Below are positions 52,165 through 63,414 of a stretch of 64,000 bases of DNA, piece by piece. Each line of letters opens with the position of its first letter. The first letter of the stretch is position 1. A program made the position numbers and the translations under genes. The stretch is from Blepharisma japonicum. Its lineage: Eukaryota > Ciliophora > Heterotrichea > Heterotrichida > Blepharismidae. The notes beneath the pieces are model-generated. The model ran no database searches. It had not been told where the DNA came from and saw only the letters and a list, made by a program, of their open reading frames with translations. The stretch spans positions 1-64,000 of the forward strand of contig CATKHK010000007.1 of NCBI GenBank assembly GCA_949751835.1, in the 5' to 3' direction.

Positions 52165-54678
52165 TTACTTGTCTTTAAATCCTGGGAATTCATCAGGCAA
52201 GTTCATACTAATTTCTTCAGGATCTTCAAAAATTTCACTGACATGTCTTGGTCTTTTGGTAGGAATATCAGGGATTATTTCGTCCTCATCAAAATTCAGC
52301 TGCTTGTCAGTTTTTTTCATCATGTAATTTATATTGTTAAGAGCTGATGCTGGGGATTCCCCAAATGCGTAAAGTCTTCTGGAGCTTGGAGTTGCAAAAG
52401 GAGAGACTAATGGAGATTGATTTATTGATAAATTCCTGCTTGGTGACTGATGGTAATAAGAGGTCAAAGATGAAGGAATATTTTGGATATTTTGAGAAAA
52501 TAAAGAGATTGGCTGGTTTTGAGGAATGTTTATGGTAGCTAGTGGTCTGCTAATGCTACGCAAATGAGTTTTCATGTGTCGTAGGTAAACTTCATTATAA
52601 AATTTTATAATATCCCCAAAGTTGTGTGTCCCAGACAGCCTGACCTGCCTAAAAATGGTCCCAGAATCATTATAAAATTCCATATACTTTGAAATCAAAG
52701 TATTAAAAGTAATATTTAAGCTTTTTGCTTTACAAACCCCATAAATTGTGCACGAAATAATCTGATCAATTTGTCTATCAACCAGCATTTCAATAGCTTC
52801 TATAATCACACTTTTCAATACCGTCCAAATTTCTTCTTTTATCTGATCTTGCAGCCCAAATAAATTTGATAAATCAACGACTCTATTTACACAGTAAACC
52901 AAAAATCGTCTATAAAAAATGAGCACAGCAGGATGGTTTGTGGACTCTTTGCTGTCTAAGTGCTGCTTTATTAACCCATGAATAGGAGAATTTTCACGCC
53001 AGGCATGAAAAGAGATGATTTTCATTTCAAGGACTTTGAAATAATGCCTAATTGACGTAGGAATTTTTGGGTCAAAATCAATAAAATTTTTCATTAATTT
53101 CCAAAAATCAAAAGCAGTGATTTTGCACAGAGCCAAAACTTCTTCGAAATCAACAGTAAGTGTATTATACACAAATAGAATGGTTTGGAGACAGCAGGAC
53201 AGTAAAGCTCTATAGAAGCTTTCATTTCTCAGTACATTTGTATAGTTGTCTCTTGATTCTGATCTTAATTCCAGCTGCCTTTCTTCAATTTTCATAAGCT
53301 CTCCTAGTGCTTTATAAAATAATTTCAAGGTCATTTCTACCCTTAAATTTGTTTGTTTTCGCTCAGCTTTTGTACTTTCATTGAAATGTCTTGCAATAAA
53401 TGCTGAGGTATCTGATCTTCCAAGCCCATATCGCTCTAAAAGCTCTTCTAGACTTATTTTGAATTCTTCTAATAAATTTTTGACCATATTTGTGGTCTCG
53501 TTTCCAAGTTTGCTTTTAATTTCGTGTGGGAGCTCACTGTTTAGCTCGTCAGTGTGAGAATTTAGCCAGGTTTCGAGCTCAATAGCGGAGGTCATTGGGG
53601 TGGATAGAGGGTATAATAAGTTTCCTCTTGGAGAGTTAACTGGATTATTTAGTCTTAAAATGTCTTGCAGTTTTAGATTTATTGATATTTGGTCGTTGTC
53701 TTCAAATTCAATTACTCTTTGGTTCACAAATCTTTGGTTGCCATTGTTTATGATAGAATAATCTGATAATGCTTTTGCAGCGAGGTTTTGGGATTTGCTG
53801 AGAAAACTCCTTTCGTCAAAATCATCTGGCAATAATTTTTGTATATAATATAAATTTAAACTTTGCAGGTTAAATTGTATATGTGAGCTTGAAAAAATCC
53901 CTTCAATATTCCTTGAGTTCTGCTGGTTTCCTCTTATGACTTGGTGTTCTTTAAACTTCTCAATCATCAGCATCACATGTGAAGCTGATACATTCACTTG
54001 TTCAGGCTGAGCTCTCAGCAGCCCACACAGATATTTTAAGCATGAATCTTGATCACTAATCGGTGCTTTTGTGGAAATTTCACTGGATAAATTCATAAGC
54101 ACGAACTGTAACGTCCCAAGCATCATGCAGGCGCATTCAATAATTTCAGTTCTTCGTTGCAATAAATTGATTTTTGATAAAATATAAATAATCCATGTCA
54201 TATCTTTAATTTGTTCTACTATATCATCTGCCCCAGAGATCTGAAGAGAGTTCCAAATTTCTTTAAACTTGTTAAATAAGGTTAAGGAAAATGCAAAATT
54301 ATTGATGATTCGATGAATTTCGCTTCTTGGCTGGTCTTCAAGATTTACAGCTTTTATGAACTCTTTTAGGCGGATTACAAAAGTCTGGATATCAGAAGCT
54401 AAGCTTCCGCTTAGCAAGGCATTTAGAGATACAGGAGCAAGCTGAATGGTGCTTTCTGATGAAGAATTGATATACGAGCTTTTGCTTGCTGCTAAAATGG
54501 CGCATTTTACAGCACTTTCACTTTTATTTTCAGTCCAAGTTTCATCGTGGTCTATGAACTCAGAAAGATAATTTTCAGCGATTGATTTTCGCTTATTATC
54601 AAGGCCTATTTGAGAAGAAATTTGTTCTAAAAGAGTAATGGGGAGCTTCTCAGAGGTAACTTTGTTCGACATTTTCAT
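52165..54678 (-). CDS. retinoblastoma-family pocket protein
   Basis: 837 aa from Met 54678; a Met at 54753 would add a hydrophobic 25-residue extension, judged less likely. The N-terminal ~370 residues correspond to the cyclin-fold-like RB N domain. Pocket A (about 385-595) shows TPMTSAIELETWLNS, LRVEMTLKLFYKALGEL and CKITAFDFWKLMKNFI. Pocket B (about 620-760) shows FYRRFLVYCVNRVVDLSNLF, DRQIDQIISCTIYGVCKAKS and DIIKFYNEVYLRHMKTHL, close to the DRHLDQIMMCSMYGICK and FYN.VFM..LKT of human RB1. The C-terminus is Ser/Pro-rich with SP sites (SPLVSPFATPSSRR), likely CDK targets. It should repress E2F/DP-driven cell-cycle genes. Confidence 0.93.
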   Translation of the reverse strand: MKMSNKVTSEKLPITLLEQISSQIGLDNKRKSIAENYLSEFIDHDETWTENKSESAVKCAILAASKSSYINSSSESTIQLAPVSLNALLSGSLASDIQTFVIRLKEFIKAVNLEDQPRSEIHRIINNFAFSLTLFNKFKEIWNSLQISGADDIVEQIKDMTWIIYILSKINLLQRRTEIIECACMMLGTLQFVLMNLSSEISTKAPISDQDSCLKYLCGLLRAQPEQVNVSASHVMLMIEKFKEHQVIRGNQQNSRNIEGIFSSSHIQFNLQSLNLYYIQKLLPDDFDERSFLSKSQNLAAKALSDYSIINNGNQRFVNQRVIEFEDNDQISINLKLQDILRLNNPVNSPRGNLLYPLSTPMTSAIELETWLNSHTDELNSELPHEIKSKLGNETTNMVKNLLEEFKISLEELLERYGLGRSDTSAFIARHFNESTKAERKQTNLRVEMTLKLFYKALGELMKIEERQLELRSESRDNYTNVLRNESFYRALLSCCLQTILFVYNTLTVDFEEVLALCKITAFDFWKLMKNFIDFDPKIPTSIRHYFKVLEMKIISFHAWRENSPIHGLIKQHLDSKESTNHPAVLIFYRRFLVYCVNRVVDLSNLFGLQDQIKEEIWTVLKSVIIEAIEMLVDRQIDQIISCTIYGVCKAKSLNITFNTLISKYMEFYNDSGTIFRQVRLSGTHNFGDIIKFYNEVYLRHMKTHLRSISRPLATINIPQNQPISLFSQNIQNIPSSLTSYYHQSPSRNLSINQSPLVSPFATPSSRRLYAFGESPASALNNINYMMKKTDKQLNFDEDEIIPDIPTKRPRHVSEIFEDPEEISMNLPDEFPGFKDK

Positions 54679-54994
54679 TATATAAATACCCGCGTTATTC
54701 GATTTTAAATTTATTGTGAAGGAAAGGAGGGATGATAGAAATATTTTTTTCATTAATTGAGATATTGATAGGGATTATTTATCTTTAAGATATGGGAAAA
54801 TTATAGCTAAAAAATAAAATTTTGGTAAAAAATGCATATGGAAAATTCTAAAAAATATAGTAAATTTTTATATAAAAAATTGGAAAGAAAGTAAGGAAAG
54901 AAATTAATCTGTTTTTAGATGGGATAAAGTATATGAATATTGAGTATTATAGAGGTCTCCTCATATAAATATTATTGTCTAATAAAAATATTTA
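54679..54994. other. intergenic, divergent promoter region
   Basis: About 315 AT-rich bases between the divergent pocket-protein and SDHAF3-like genes, so both promoters must be here. No element recognised. Confidence 0.4.
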
Positions 54995-55321
54995 ATGTCT
55001 TTAATTAGAAGCAGGACAGAAGGCTTAAAAATCTACCGGAGAATCCTAAAATGCCACAAACTTCTCCCAGAAGAAATGATGAAACTTGGCAACGCTTATG
55101 TCCGCGAAGAATTCAAAAAGCATCATTACCCAAAAATTGAAAAATTCACTGCAGCCCATTACTTGACGTTCTTGACATCCTGAAAAGACTACCTTCTACA
55201 AATGGCGAACCCTGAAACAAGATTATATGGTAGAAACTTGACCACTGAAGAAGTCAATGCAATGTCGAAAGAACAAAAAGAAACTATTAACAAATATAAA
55301 ACAAATAAAATAATAAAATAA
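54995..55321 (+). CDS. SDHAF3: succinate dehydrogenase assembly factor 3 (SDHAF3/ACN9), LYR-type
   Basis: 108 aa through one TGA-Trp (55181-55183, FLTSWKDYLLQM), ending in TAA at 55321. KIYRRILKCHKLLPEEM at the N-terminus is the LYR-like motif of Complex1_LYR proteins, and LGNAYVREEFKKHH followed by LTTEEVNAMSKEQ matches the ACN9/SDHAF3 family throughout. In other eukaryotes this matrix factor helps insert and protect Fe-S clusters in the SdhB subunit of complex II. Length is standard for the family. No long targeting peptide is visible, as is common for LYR proteins. Confidence 0.9.
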
Positions 55322-56391
55322 ATAACCATACATTCAGCCGTCATATATATAAAGAAACAAGCAATGCTAAAAGACCTTCTGCTCCTCTTGATATCAGCTT
55401 GATAACGAAGCATAAAAGATCCGTATCTGATCACACGTCACCTAAGATAAATATCCTTCATGAATTCCCAAAAAATCAAAATAGCATTGATAAAAGGAGA
55501 CATATATCTGATCAGATATCACCAAAAAGATGTACTTATCTTGAGCCTCCAAGACTCCATGCAAGCAGTGTGCACAAAAGATCAATTTCTGACCAATTTT
55601 CGCCTCGACGAGCTATTTTGCATGAAATCCCTAGCAAGCCTGATGAAATCAATGACACAAATAAACAAAGCCGCAGCAACAGCATAGAAAGAGATCAACA
55701 AAAGACAGAAAAAACAATAGACATATCTAAATTGCCCCCTGTATTCCCATCTCTTCATGTCAGAACCAATCGTTTTCACTTTAAAGACCATCAAACATAT
55801 AGTGAGCAAGTCTCCCCAATCTCAAAAAATGATCCAGCTTTCCCAAGTTTCCAGCATTTTCTTCAAAGTAATGTAAGAAGACCATCAATTCCATTTGATA
55901 TGGGAATGATAATAAACCGCAAAAGGCCTGTATCAGACCAAGTATCATCAGTAAAATATGTAGTTAAAGAAGTCCCTAAATGCCAGTCTATGAGTGAAAT
56001 TGTGCAGTTGAATAATATTTGTAAGAAACTTATGGAAGAGCAGGAAGAGCTGAAAAAACAAATTAATAACCAAAAATCAGAAATTGATCAGCTTAAGAGT
56101 GAAAAACAATTGGATGTGCTGGAAAATATAAAAATTCCGTCAGAAAATCTTATTCATAGACACAGAATAAGAAGAGAAAATCTTCAAATTGCAATTGATG
56201 AAAATAATCCGAGGTCTAATAAAGAGGAAAATAGTGAAAAAATAAAGCAAGATGAAGCTTTATTTACCTTTATGGACTTTGATCACAATATGGGCGAGAC
56301 TTCACATTTTGGATTAGTTGCAGAGCCTCCAAAGTCAAGTCGGTTTCCTCGAGATGTTTTTGTAAGAAGGGTTAAAAAATCAAGGGGATAA
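55309..56391 (+). CDS. SDQ-SP repeat protein with coiled coil; start unresolved
   Basis: Open frame to TAA at 56391. No in-frame ATG precedes the conserved-looking sequence: the frame is open from 55309, and RPSAPLDISLITKHKRSVSD (about 55375-55434) looks coding. The start may lie in a tiny upstream exon, or the gene may be 5'-truncated next to SDHAF3. At least four units share the pattern KRxxSDQxSPxxxxLxExP (KRSVSDHTSPK, RRHISDQISPK, KRSISDQFSPR, KRPVSDQVSS), each with a basophilic-kinase-like R/K-x-x-S and an SP site. A coiled coil follows (KKLMEEQEELKKQINNQK). Suggests a phosphoregulated cytoskeletal protein; no orthologue recognised. Confidence 0.6.
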   Translation, partial: NNKINNHTFSRHIYKETSNAKRPSAPLDISLITKHKRSVSDHTSPKINILHEFPKNQNSIDKRRHISDQISPKRCTYLEPPRLHASSVHKRSISDQFSPRRAILHEIPSKPDEINDTNKQSRSNSIERDQQKTEKTIDISKLPPVFPSLHVRTNRFHFKDHQTYSEQVSPISKNDPAFPSFQHFLQSNVRRPSIPFDMGMIINRKRPVSDQVSSVKYVVKEVPKCQSMSEIVQLNNICKKLMEEQEELKKQINNQKSEIDQLKSEKQLDVLENIKIPSENLIHRHRIRRENLQIAIDENNPRSNKEENSEKIKQDEALFTFMDFDHNMGETSHFGLVAEPPKSSRFPRDVFVRRVKKSRG

Positions 56392-56443
56392 TTAGTGATA
56401 ATAATTTAACTGCAAACCTAATTTTCCATAATCCATAATTAAA

Positions 56444-59400
56444 ATGAGTGTTTTATACCAAGAAGCTCATTCATATCAAATGTCAGTTGTAGACAACCTA
56501 ATAAATGATACTGAAGCTTGAAAAAATACACAAGACGTCGTATTCTTGACATTGCAAGCATTTTACGAAATTCTGAAGCTTCATGGATCAAAAATTGGAG
56601 AACTTGATCATCTGCCAGCTCCAAGAGATCGAGCTGAAGACTCTAATTTGTCCACACAGAGGAAATGAAGTGGCACACAGGTTTTTGAAATATATGAAGA
56701 ATTGAATAAAAAGCCGTCACTTGATGAAGTTAACGATTTAATTAAGCACAAATTGGCAAATATAGATAGGACATCCCCTGGACTTCATGACCCCTCTCAA
56801 GATGATATAGATTTTGATATTGAGAGCAATAAGTCTATAAAAGAATTAGATGAAATTAGAGAAGAAATCCGCGAAATTAAGATAAAAATAAGTGAAGCTG
56901 CCAATCATTCAGAAATCAGAGTTATCTATGATCTCCTTGAAAATAAAGCAAATATTCCAGATATATGAGAAGCATTGCAGCAGAAAGCAAATAAGCAAGC
57001 AGTCAACAATGTTTTGGCAAAAAAAGCGAACACTTCAGACTTCGAAAATTTAATGGCAATAAAAGCTGACAATAAAATAGTCCAAGAGCTGATTTCAAAA
57101 GTTAATGAAAAAATTGATATTTCTGCTATGGAAAATGCTACAAAAGACCTTGAAATAAGGATAAATAAAGAAATTGAAGACTTTAAGAGGCAGCTTTTAG
57201 ACGATTTCTCTCCTGTGTCTAGGACTGATTTTGATATAGAAATTCAAAAATTTGATAAAATGGTCGACAGTATTTATGAGCAAAATGCAAACTCTATTAA
57301 AAATATTGAAAGCACTGTAGAAAATATAATAAGATCGAAATTAGAGGAAAATAGAGAAGTTAATGCAAGCCAAGCAATTGATAGATCGATGATTGAGACT
57401 ATGAATAATCAGCTTAGAGATGAAATAAAAGAAATGAAAGTATTTGTTACCAGCGATATTAGAAATAAAATAACAGAAATTAATGAAAAATTTGATTCTG
57501 CTCAAGAGAAATATAACGAGCAAAAAAGCAGTGAGGAGTTTAAATTGAAATTATATGAAGAAGAAATTGCAAAATTAAAAATAAGCCAAGATTCGTTAGT
57601 TTCTTTAAAATCAGACTTTAAAAAAACCCTTCAAGAATTGCAAAAATCAGAAATTGAAAGAAAAAACCAATTAGAAGTAAGTGAATTTTGTAATAAATCG
57701 AACATGCAAACTTTAAATTTATTAAAAAATTCAGTAGAGTCGCTTGAAAAAGCTTTTCATGCGAACAATTATGAATTATCTGCACATGTAAAGAAAACTG
57801 ACTCAGATTTTCTATCCCAAAAGAATTATTTTGAAAATGAACTAAAATCCAATAAAAATGAAATACTTGAGCTATTTAATAAATTAGATGCAAATTTATT
57901 ATCACAAAAAAGACAATTTGATGAGCAGCTGAAAATTAATAAAGAAGAATTTGCAAAAATAGTGAATAATCCAGGATTACAATCAACAGATAATAGGAAT
58001 TTTGAAGGAGAATTAAAATCAATTAAAGAAGAACTTATAAAGATAATAAATGATTTTGAAAGAAATTTTGATGAAGAGATTAAAAGGAATAGAAGTGAAT
58101 TAGATAAATTTTCAAATAAATTAGAAAATGATTTACAGATGCAAGAAGCACTTTTAGAAGAGGCAATAAAATTAAGCAAGAATGAATTAAGTGAAGCTTC
58201 AAATAAGTTTGATGAAAAATTAGAAGGGTTAAAAAAGCAGATTAAAGAAGATATAGAGTTGGATAAAGGGGAATTTAATCCCATTTTTAATGATTTTGAG
58301 CAAAGATTAGCTGATCTAAAGAATCAAATTAACGAGGTGAACGGCAAAAATTCTAAAACTCTACCTCAAGCTAAGGTTGACGAAAAAGAAATTACAAAAC
58401 TGCATTCTCTTTATAACAATTTACTGAAAAAAATTGCTGAAATAGAAGAATCTTTATCAAAGAAATTAGATACAGAACATTTTAATGCCACTTTGAAAAA
58501 TTCAGAGCACATGAAGATAATACTATCATCTTTATCATCAAAAGTTGATGAGACTGCTATTAATGAGCTAATAAAAATGCAAGAAGAAATCAGCCAGCTC
58601 TACAGCTCTTTAAAAGAAACAGTCGATCATAAAATGGCTCTTGAAAAAAGTACCAAAGATAAAAAAGAAAAAATTTTAATTGATGAGTCTTATGAATTAT
58701 CAGAATTTGAAAATATTAAAATGACACAAGATGAATTAGCATTAAATATTAAAAAAATTGAAGGAATTCTTGATAAAAAGGCAGATATTGATGAAGTGAA
58801 CAAAAAAGTGTCTGAAGAAATGCTGTTTAATCTATTAAACGAAAAAGTTGACTATAAACTCTATGAATATCTTTCTTCTTGCCAAAATGAAATTTTATTA
58901 AATATTGAAAATTTCGATAAAATCTTACAAGGAAAAGCAGAAATAAATGACCTCGAATTAAAAGTTTCAAATAAAGATCTTAACGAATTATTATCAAAAA
59001 AAGCAGATGCAGCATCATTAATAGAGTTTCAAGAAGTTGTTAAGAAAAATCTTAAAGATCTTGAAGCAAAAATCCCACCAAAAAAGAAAAATACCGAGCT
59101 TAACCAAGAAAAAATTTTAAAAGAAACCCAAGCCTACATCTCAACAAGTTTATCCAAATTTCAAGCAGGTGAGATAAAAGCTCTTCAAGAAAAATTCACG
59201 AAAGAACTAGAAATAATTAAAACAAAGATTAAAAGCATTGTTAAAGCAGATACTTTTGAGACTGCTACTCGAGAAATCTATTCAATTTTAAATTCAAAAT
59301 TAGACTCTTCTTCCCTTTCAGAAATTATTAATAATCAAGAAGAAATAATGAAAACTATAGAAAATTTAAATTTTGATAAAAAAGGAAAAATTGATGAAAA

Positions 59401-60100
59401 TCAAATAAAAATCTTGGTAGAGTCAATTGATAATAAATTCAAAAAATTAAAACTTGATATAAATACAAAATTCAGCACATTTAAAAACGAAAAAGAACAT
59501 CTTTTTGAAGAACTCAGGAAGGAAAATGAAAAATCATTTGAGTATGTTTTAGGAGAATTAAGGAAAAAAGCAAATAATAAAGAATTAAAAGCTATTCTTG
59601 ATGCAAAAATTAATACAGAAGAATACAAGCACGATTTAGCTGATTTCATTACAAAAGATGACTATGAGACAAATATTCTTGAGCAGTCATTAATTAATGA
59701 AATTTTGCTGGGGGAAAACTGCCTCGGAAAATGGCTTTGGAAATCAGGAAAAGAAACAAATAACTACATCCCATGGGAAACTGAACTTTCTAACACTTGC
59801 CCCACTAATTTTATATGAAAACCTAATGCAATCGAAATTTCTATAATAGCTCCTGGTCTCTATGAAATTTCATATGGATTTTACTCCAGTAAAAAACCAA
59901 ACATAACCGTTTATATCAATGACGAAATCGCAATAGAAGATAAGCCAAACCCCAATAAACGCTGGATAAGGCATTCTGATGGTAACATATCAGGATTATC
60001 AAATATTTCCTTCGTCTCCCTTCCAGCCCGTGCAAATATTCGTATTTCTTATACATGTGAGAAAAAAGGTGAAGGATTTTTAAGTCTGAGAAAAATTTAA
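56444..60100 (+). CDS. long coiled-coil protein with C1q/TNF-like C-terminal domain
   Basis: 1218 aa in one frame through four TGA-Trp codons (EAWKN, RKWSG, DIWEAL, NFIWKPN) from ATG 56444 to TAA 60098-60100. Residues ~60-1090 are coiled coil with recurrent units of the type KADxxEVNxKVSxExxxxLLxEKVD. The last ~125 residues form a separate globular domain: LGKWLWKSG, IPWETELSNTCPTNFIWKPN, APGLYEISYGF, ITVYINDE. The PGLYEISYGF core with flanking strands is like a C1q/TNF jelly roll. Similar coiled-coil plus C1q-like proteins occur in ciliated protists (recalled). A structural or trimerising role is plausible; function unknown. Confidence 0.8.
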
Positions 60101-60121
60101 CTAAATAGCATTATTTATACA

Positions 60122-61852
60122 TTAAATGTTAGTTGTAATACCTTTGGAGTCAGCTACAAATAACTGTTGGGAGGAGTCGCTTATTGCAGTTTTTAATGTA
60201 ATTTTTGACTTGAGCCCACTTGCGTCTTTTGTGCTTGCAATTCCAGTTGATTGATATTCAGAGCTTGTGTGTTTTTTAGAAGTTGACTGAATTTTTATCC
60301 CAGATGCCGGAGATGCCATCCCGCTAGGAGAAAACCCAGTAATAAATTCTCCTTGGTTTTCTATGTCAACTGTATTCTGTTTATACTCTTGGGAATCTAG
60401 TTTGCTAGGAAAATTTAGATTTACTTGATGTTTTTTCGAATCTGTATCAATTTTTGGTGTTTCGTTCCCTTTAAACATCATTTCAACCTCTTGTGTTGCA
60501 CTTCCTGCGTTGATTAAATCTTCTAATTTCACATGCCTTGAATTTTTCCATTCTTCTTGTCCTTTTCCTATACTTTCAGCTAGCATTTCTTCTCTAGCTC
60601 TTGCGCTTAATGGGTTTTCTGACGATAATATAGTGCGTAATAGCTCTTGATCTGCTGGCAAAATCGCAATATTTTTGGGCGCTGTCCCTGTCATTTCGTC
60701 ATTTGTGTCACTATCATTGTGAGCATGCATTCTTTTTCTCCAATTAGAGATACGAGCTGGAGGTTTTCCTCTTGAGCTTTTAGGTTCTTTGGCTTTTTGG
60801 CTGTTTCCTTTATTTTTTTTGCTTTCAATATATATTAACTGATACATAAGTTCAATTTTTTCTGTATCATTATCCCTTATCATTTCAGCCAATTTCATTA
60901 GCATCGGGTTTAAATTTGCATTGAATAAATTTGCTTTTTTCAATATTGAAATAGCTTGCTTTATTTCATCAGGAGAAATTTGCACACAAATGCTGTCCTC
61001 ACTGTCATATTCTGATTTTCAGCTTCCCATTGATTTTTCCATAGATATTCCAACTCGGCTATTTGATTCTTGCTGTTGAGAATATTCTTCTATTAAAGTA
61101 TCTAAACCTTTTATAATATTCTCTTCAGATACATTTTGAGAGGGAGGTATTGGAGGTAAGAGATTTAGCTGCTTTATTTGTTGTTTTGGCTTAGAAGAGG
61201 ATGATCTATGAGAAAAAGCACTACGGTTAGAAATTAAATCTTCTTCATATTTATTGGAAGACGCTGATCTTATTGAAAGCTTTGCAGGTGATCGGGCTGG
61301 CTTAAGATTTTTCAGATTTAGATTTGGGATTTGCTTTTCTTCAGAAACTATTGTGCTGAGAAATTCTTTTTCAAGAATTTTTAATTGTTTATTAAATTCT
61401 TGTTTGATTTCATTCTTTTTTGTTTTTTGAGAATTAAAATTCTTTTCTAGCTCTTTGAGATCATTATTTCATATCTTTTTTACCTGATCTAAAAAGTTTT
61501 TTAATTCTTTTTCTTTGTTCAGATATTCGTTTTCCTTCGTATCGATTTGTTGCTTGAATTTCAAAATTCTTTTTTCTTCTATGGCGCTATCTTCTTTTTT
61601 TTTTAAAGCTGATTTTTTCAGCTGGCTATGAAATTTCGCAGATTTAGCTAAATCCTGGGTGAAATCTTCCCAAAATTTTTGCAGATCTTGAAAACCTTCA
61701 TAAATTTGGATAGCATTTTCTTGGCCTGCAGAAGCGTTGAGATCTTCGATAAAATTTTTCAGGTCTGCGCTGAATTCTAGGCTTTCTTTTGTAAGCAGTC
61801 GAATTTTGTTTTCTGGGGATTTACTTGAATACTCGTTATAAGATATAGCCAT
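60122..61852 (-). CDS. coiled-coil protein, function unknown
   Basis: 576 aa in one frame when TGA at 61468-61470, 61470-region and 61018-61020 is read as Trp (KKIWNNDLKELE; GSWKSEYD). The N-terminal 200 residues are strongly helical with coiled coil (ILKFKQQIDTKENEYLNKEK). A Ser-rich central linker includes LPPIPPSQ. A helical segment follows (DEIKQAISILKKANLFNANL ... EKIELMYQLIYIESKK). The C-terminal half is low complexity and polar. It ends 22 bases from the convergent C1q-like gene. No domain I can name beyond the coiled coil. Confidence 0.7.
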
Positions 61853-61971
61853 TATTGTTATTTATAAGTTTTGTCAGCATAGAAAAATACTTAATGAAAT
61901 TCCATTTTAGATGATTTTTCTCTTTTAAAAATTAACTGATTTTTTAAATCATTAAGGTTATCTTAGAAAGG

Positions 61972-63414
61972 TTAGTCATCCCCTATAACAGGACGTGTGG
62001 TATATTGCAAATTCTTGAAAAGCGTTCTTCTCATTTCTAAAACTTTTTCAATGTCTGGCCCAGCTTGTTCATCAGGGGTAAAGATTTCTTCTGGCTTATC
62101 CACATCTTTGCAGAAATCCATATAATTCACCTCTTCCATGTTGCCTTTGTCAAGATATCTCTTAAGAATTACCCGAAGATCTTCTTCAGTAGGAGCCAAT
62201 GCAAGCTGGTTTAGAACCCTACAAAACTGAGTTCTCGAAACATGCCCAGACTTGGTGATATCAAAATCTTGGAACATTGGGCGCAAATGGACTCTTCTAT
62301 TTCTAATAATAACTTGAAAACTCGTCAAAGCATTTTCCAATAAAGCCCTTTCACTCTCCGTAAAATCTAAATATTTTCTTCTTGCAGGCTGAGTGCTTAT
62401 AAATGCAGGTGGCCTCACTTCTGGCATTTTATCAAGTGGGTCTGGGGCGCTTTCTACATATCTACAGAATTCAGCATATCTGATATCTCCTCTTTCGTCT
62501 CTATATTTTTCTATCATAGCTTGTATGTCTGCTTCAGTAAGCCTTAAGCCAAGCATTCCTAAAGCTGAGGTAAATTGGCCTTCTTTGACGGTTCCTTTTC
62601 TAAGTCTGTCGTAGTCTCTGAAGAACTCGCTTGCTCTGATTCTTTTCATAGCGACCTCAGCTCTGAGCCTTTCTTCGACTTCTAGATGGTCTGCTTGTTT
62701 GGGGACGTTGGAGTCAAAAAATCTAGTCGCGGTGAGGTCTTGGACTGTTTGAGGCTTTGGCATAGGGTCATATGTGGTTTCTGTAGGCCCTGAAATAATG
62801 CCACCTATGGTGTCGACGTCGTCTACTGCTCGGCAGAAAGCTTGATAATTGACGCCTAGGTGAGAGTCTTTGTAAAGGTTGGTGATAAGTTGAATTATGT
62901 CAGACTCGTCAGGCAGAAGCCCAGTTGTTGTCAAAACACGTTTAAACTGAGAAACAGTTACATGGCCTGTGTTGGCTTTGTCGAAATCTTGGAAGACTGG
63001 TTTGACTAAAATTCTTTGAACCTTCATAATTTGTTGGAATTGTTGAAGGGCGTTTTTAACTCTTTCTAATTCTGCAACGCTGAGTTTGGGTGATCCGACT
63101 TGTTTTTGGACTGCTTTGACTGGAGATGGCTCAGATTCATCAAGATATGCGGATTCCATCTCTGCAAGAAATTGCCTATAGTTGATTTGGCCTCCATCGA
63201 CCTTGAATAGTGAACCAAGTGCGCTCATATCTGCTGATGTTAGTGGAAAGTTCATCATACTTAAAGCACGACGAAATTGAGCTTCACTGACTTCTCCTTT
63301 GCGAAGTGGATCAAAATCTGTAAAGAATTCTTTAGGGCGAATGCGCCTTTGTGCAGCTTCTAGCTTGATTCGGTTGAGTACTTGGGCCATAACGTTCAAT
63401 AAAATGTCTACCAT
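61972..63414 (-). CDS. protein with four degenerate EF-hand pairs
   Basis: 480 aa from Met 63414; Met 63390 (MAQVLNRIK) is an equally good start. Four repeated modules share FFxDFDxxxxGxVxxxQFxRxL: FFTDFDPLRKGEVSEAQFRR, VFQDFDKANTGHVTVSQFKR, FFRDYDRLRKGTVKEGQF and MFQDFDITKSGHVSRTQFCR. Each is followed by a second EF-like helix pair with INYRQF or VNYMDFC. In all four the last ligand position, normally Glu, is Gln, and position 3 often lacks an acidic residue, so Ca binding is doubtful. Alternation (modules 1/3 against 2/4) indicates an internal duplication of a two-module unit. Likely an axonemal or basal-body structural EF-hand protein; inference. Confidence 0.8.
   Translation of the reverse strand: MVDILLNVMAQVLNRIKLEAAQRRIRPKEFFTDFDPLRKGEVSEAQFRRALSMMNFPLTSADMSALGSLFKVDGGQINYRQFLAEMESAYLDESEPSPVKAVQKQVGSPKLSVAELERVKNALQQFQQIMKVQRILVKPVFQDFDKANTGHVTVSQFKRVLTTTGLLPDESDIIQLITNLYKDSHLGVNYQAFCRAVDDVDTIGGIISGPTETTYDPMPKPQTVQDLTATRFFDSNVPKQADHLEVEERLRAEVAMKRIRASEFFRDYDRLRKGTVKEGQFTSALGMLGLRLTEADIQAMIEKYRDERGDIRYAEFCRYVESAPDPLDKMPEVRPPAFISTQPARRKYLDFTESERALLENALTSFQVIIRNRRVHLRPMFQDFDITKSGHVSRTQFCRVLNQLALAPTEEDLRVILKRYLDKGNMEEVNYMDFCKDVDKPEEIFTPDEQAGPDIEKVLEMRRTLFKNLQYTTRPVIGDD

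Noticed and set aside
54679-54753. A hydrophobic leader on the pocket protein
   Set aside because: A nuclear regulator is not expected to have one; a Met at 54678 gives a normal start directly after AT-rich sequence.
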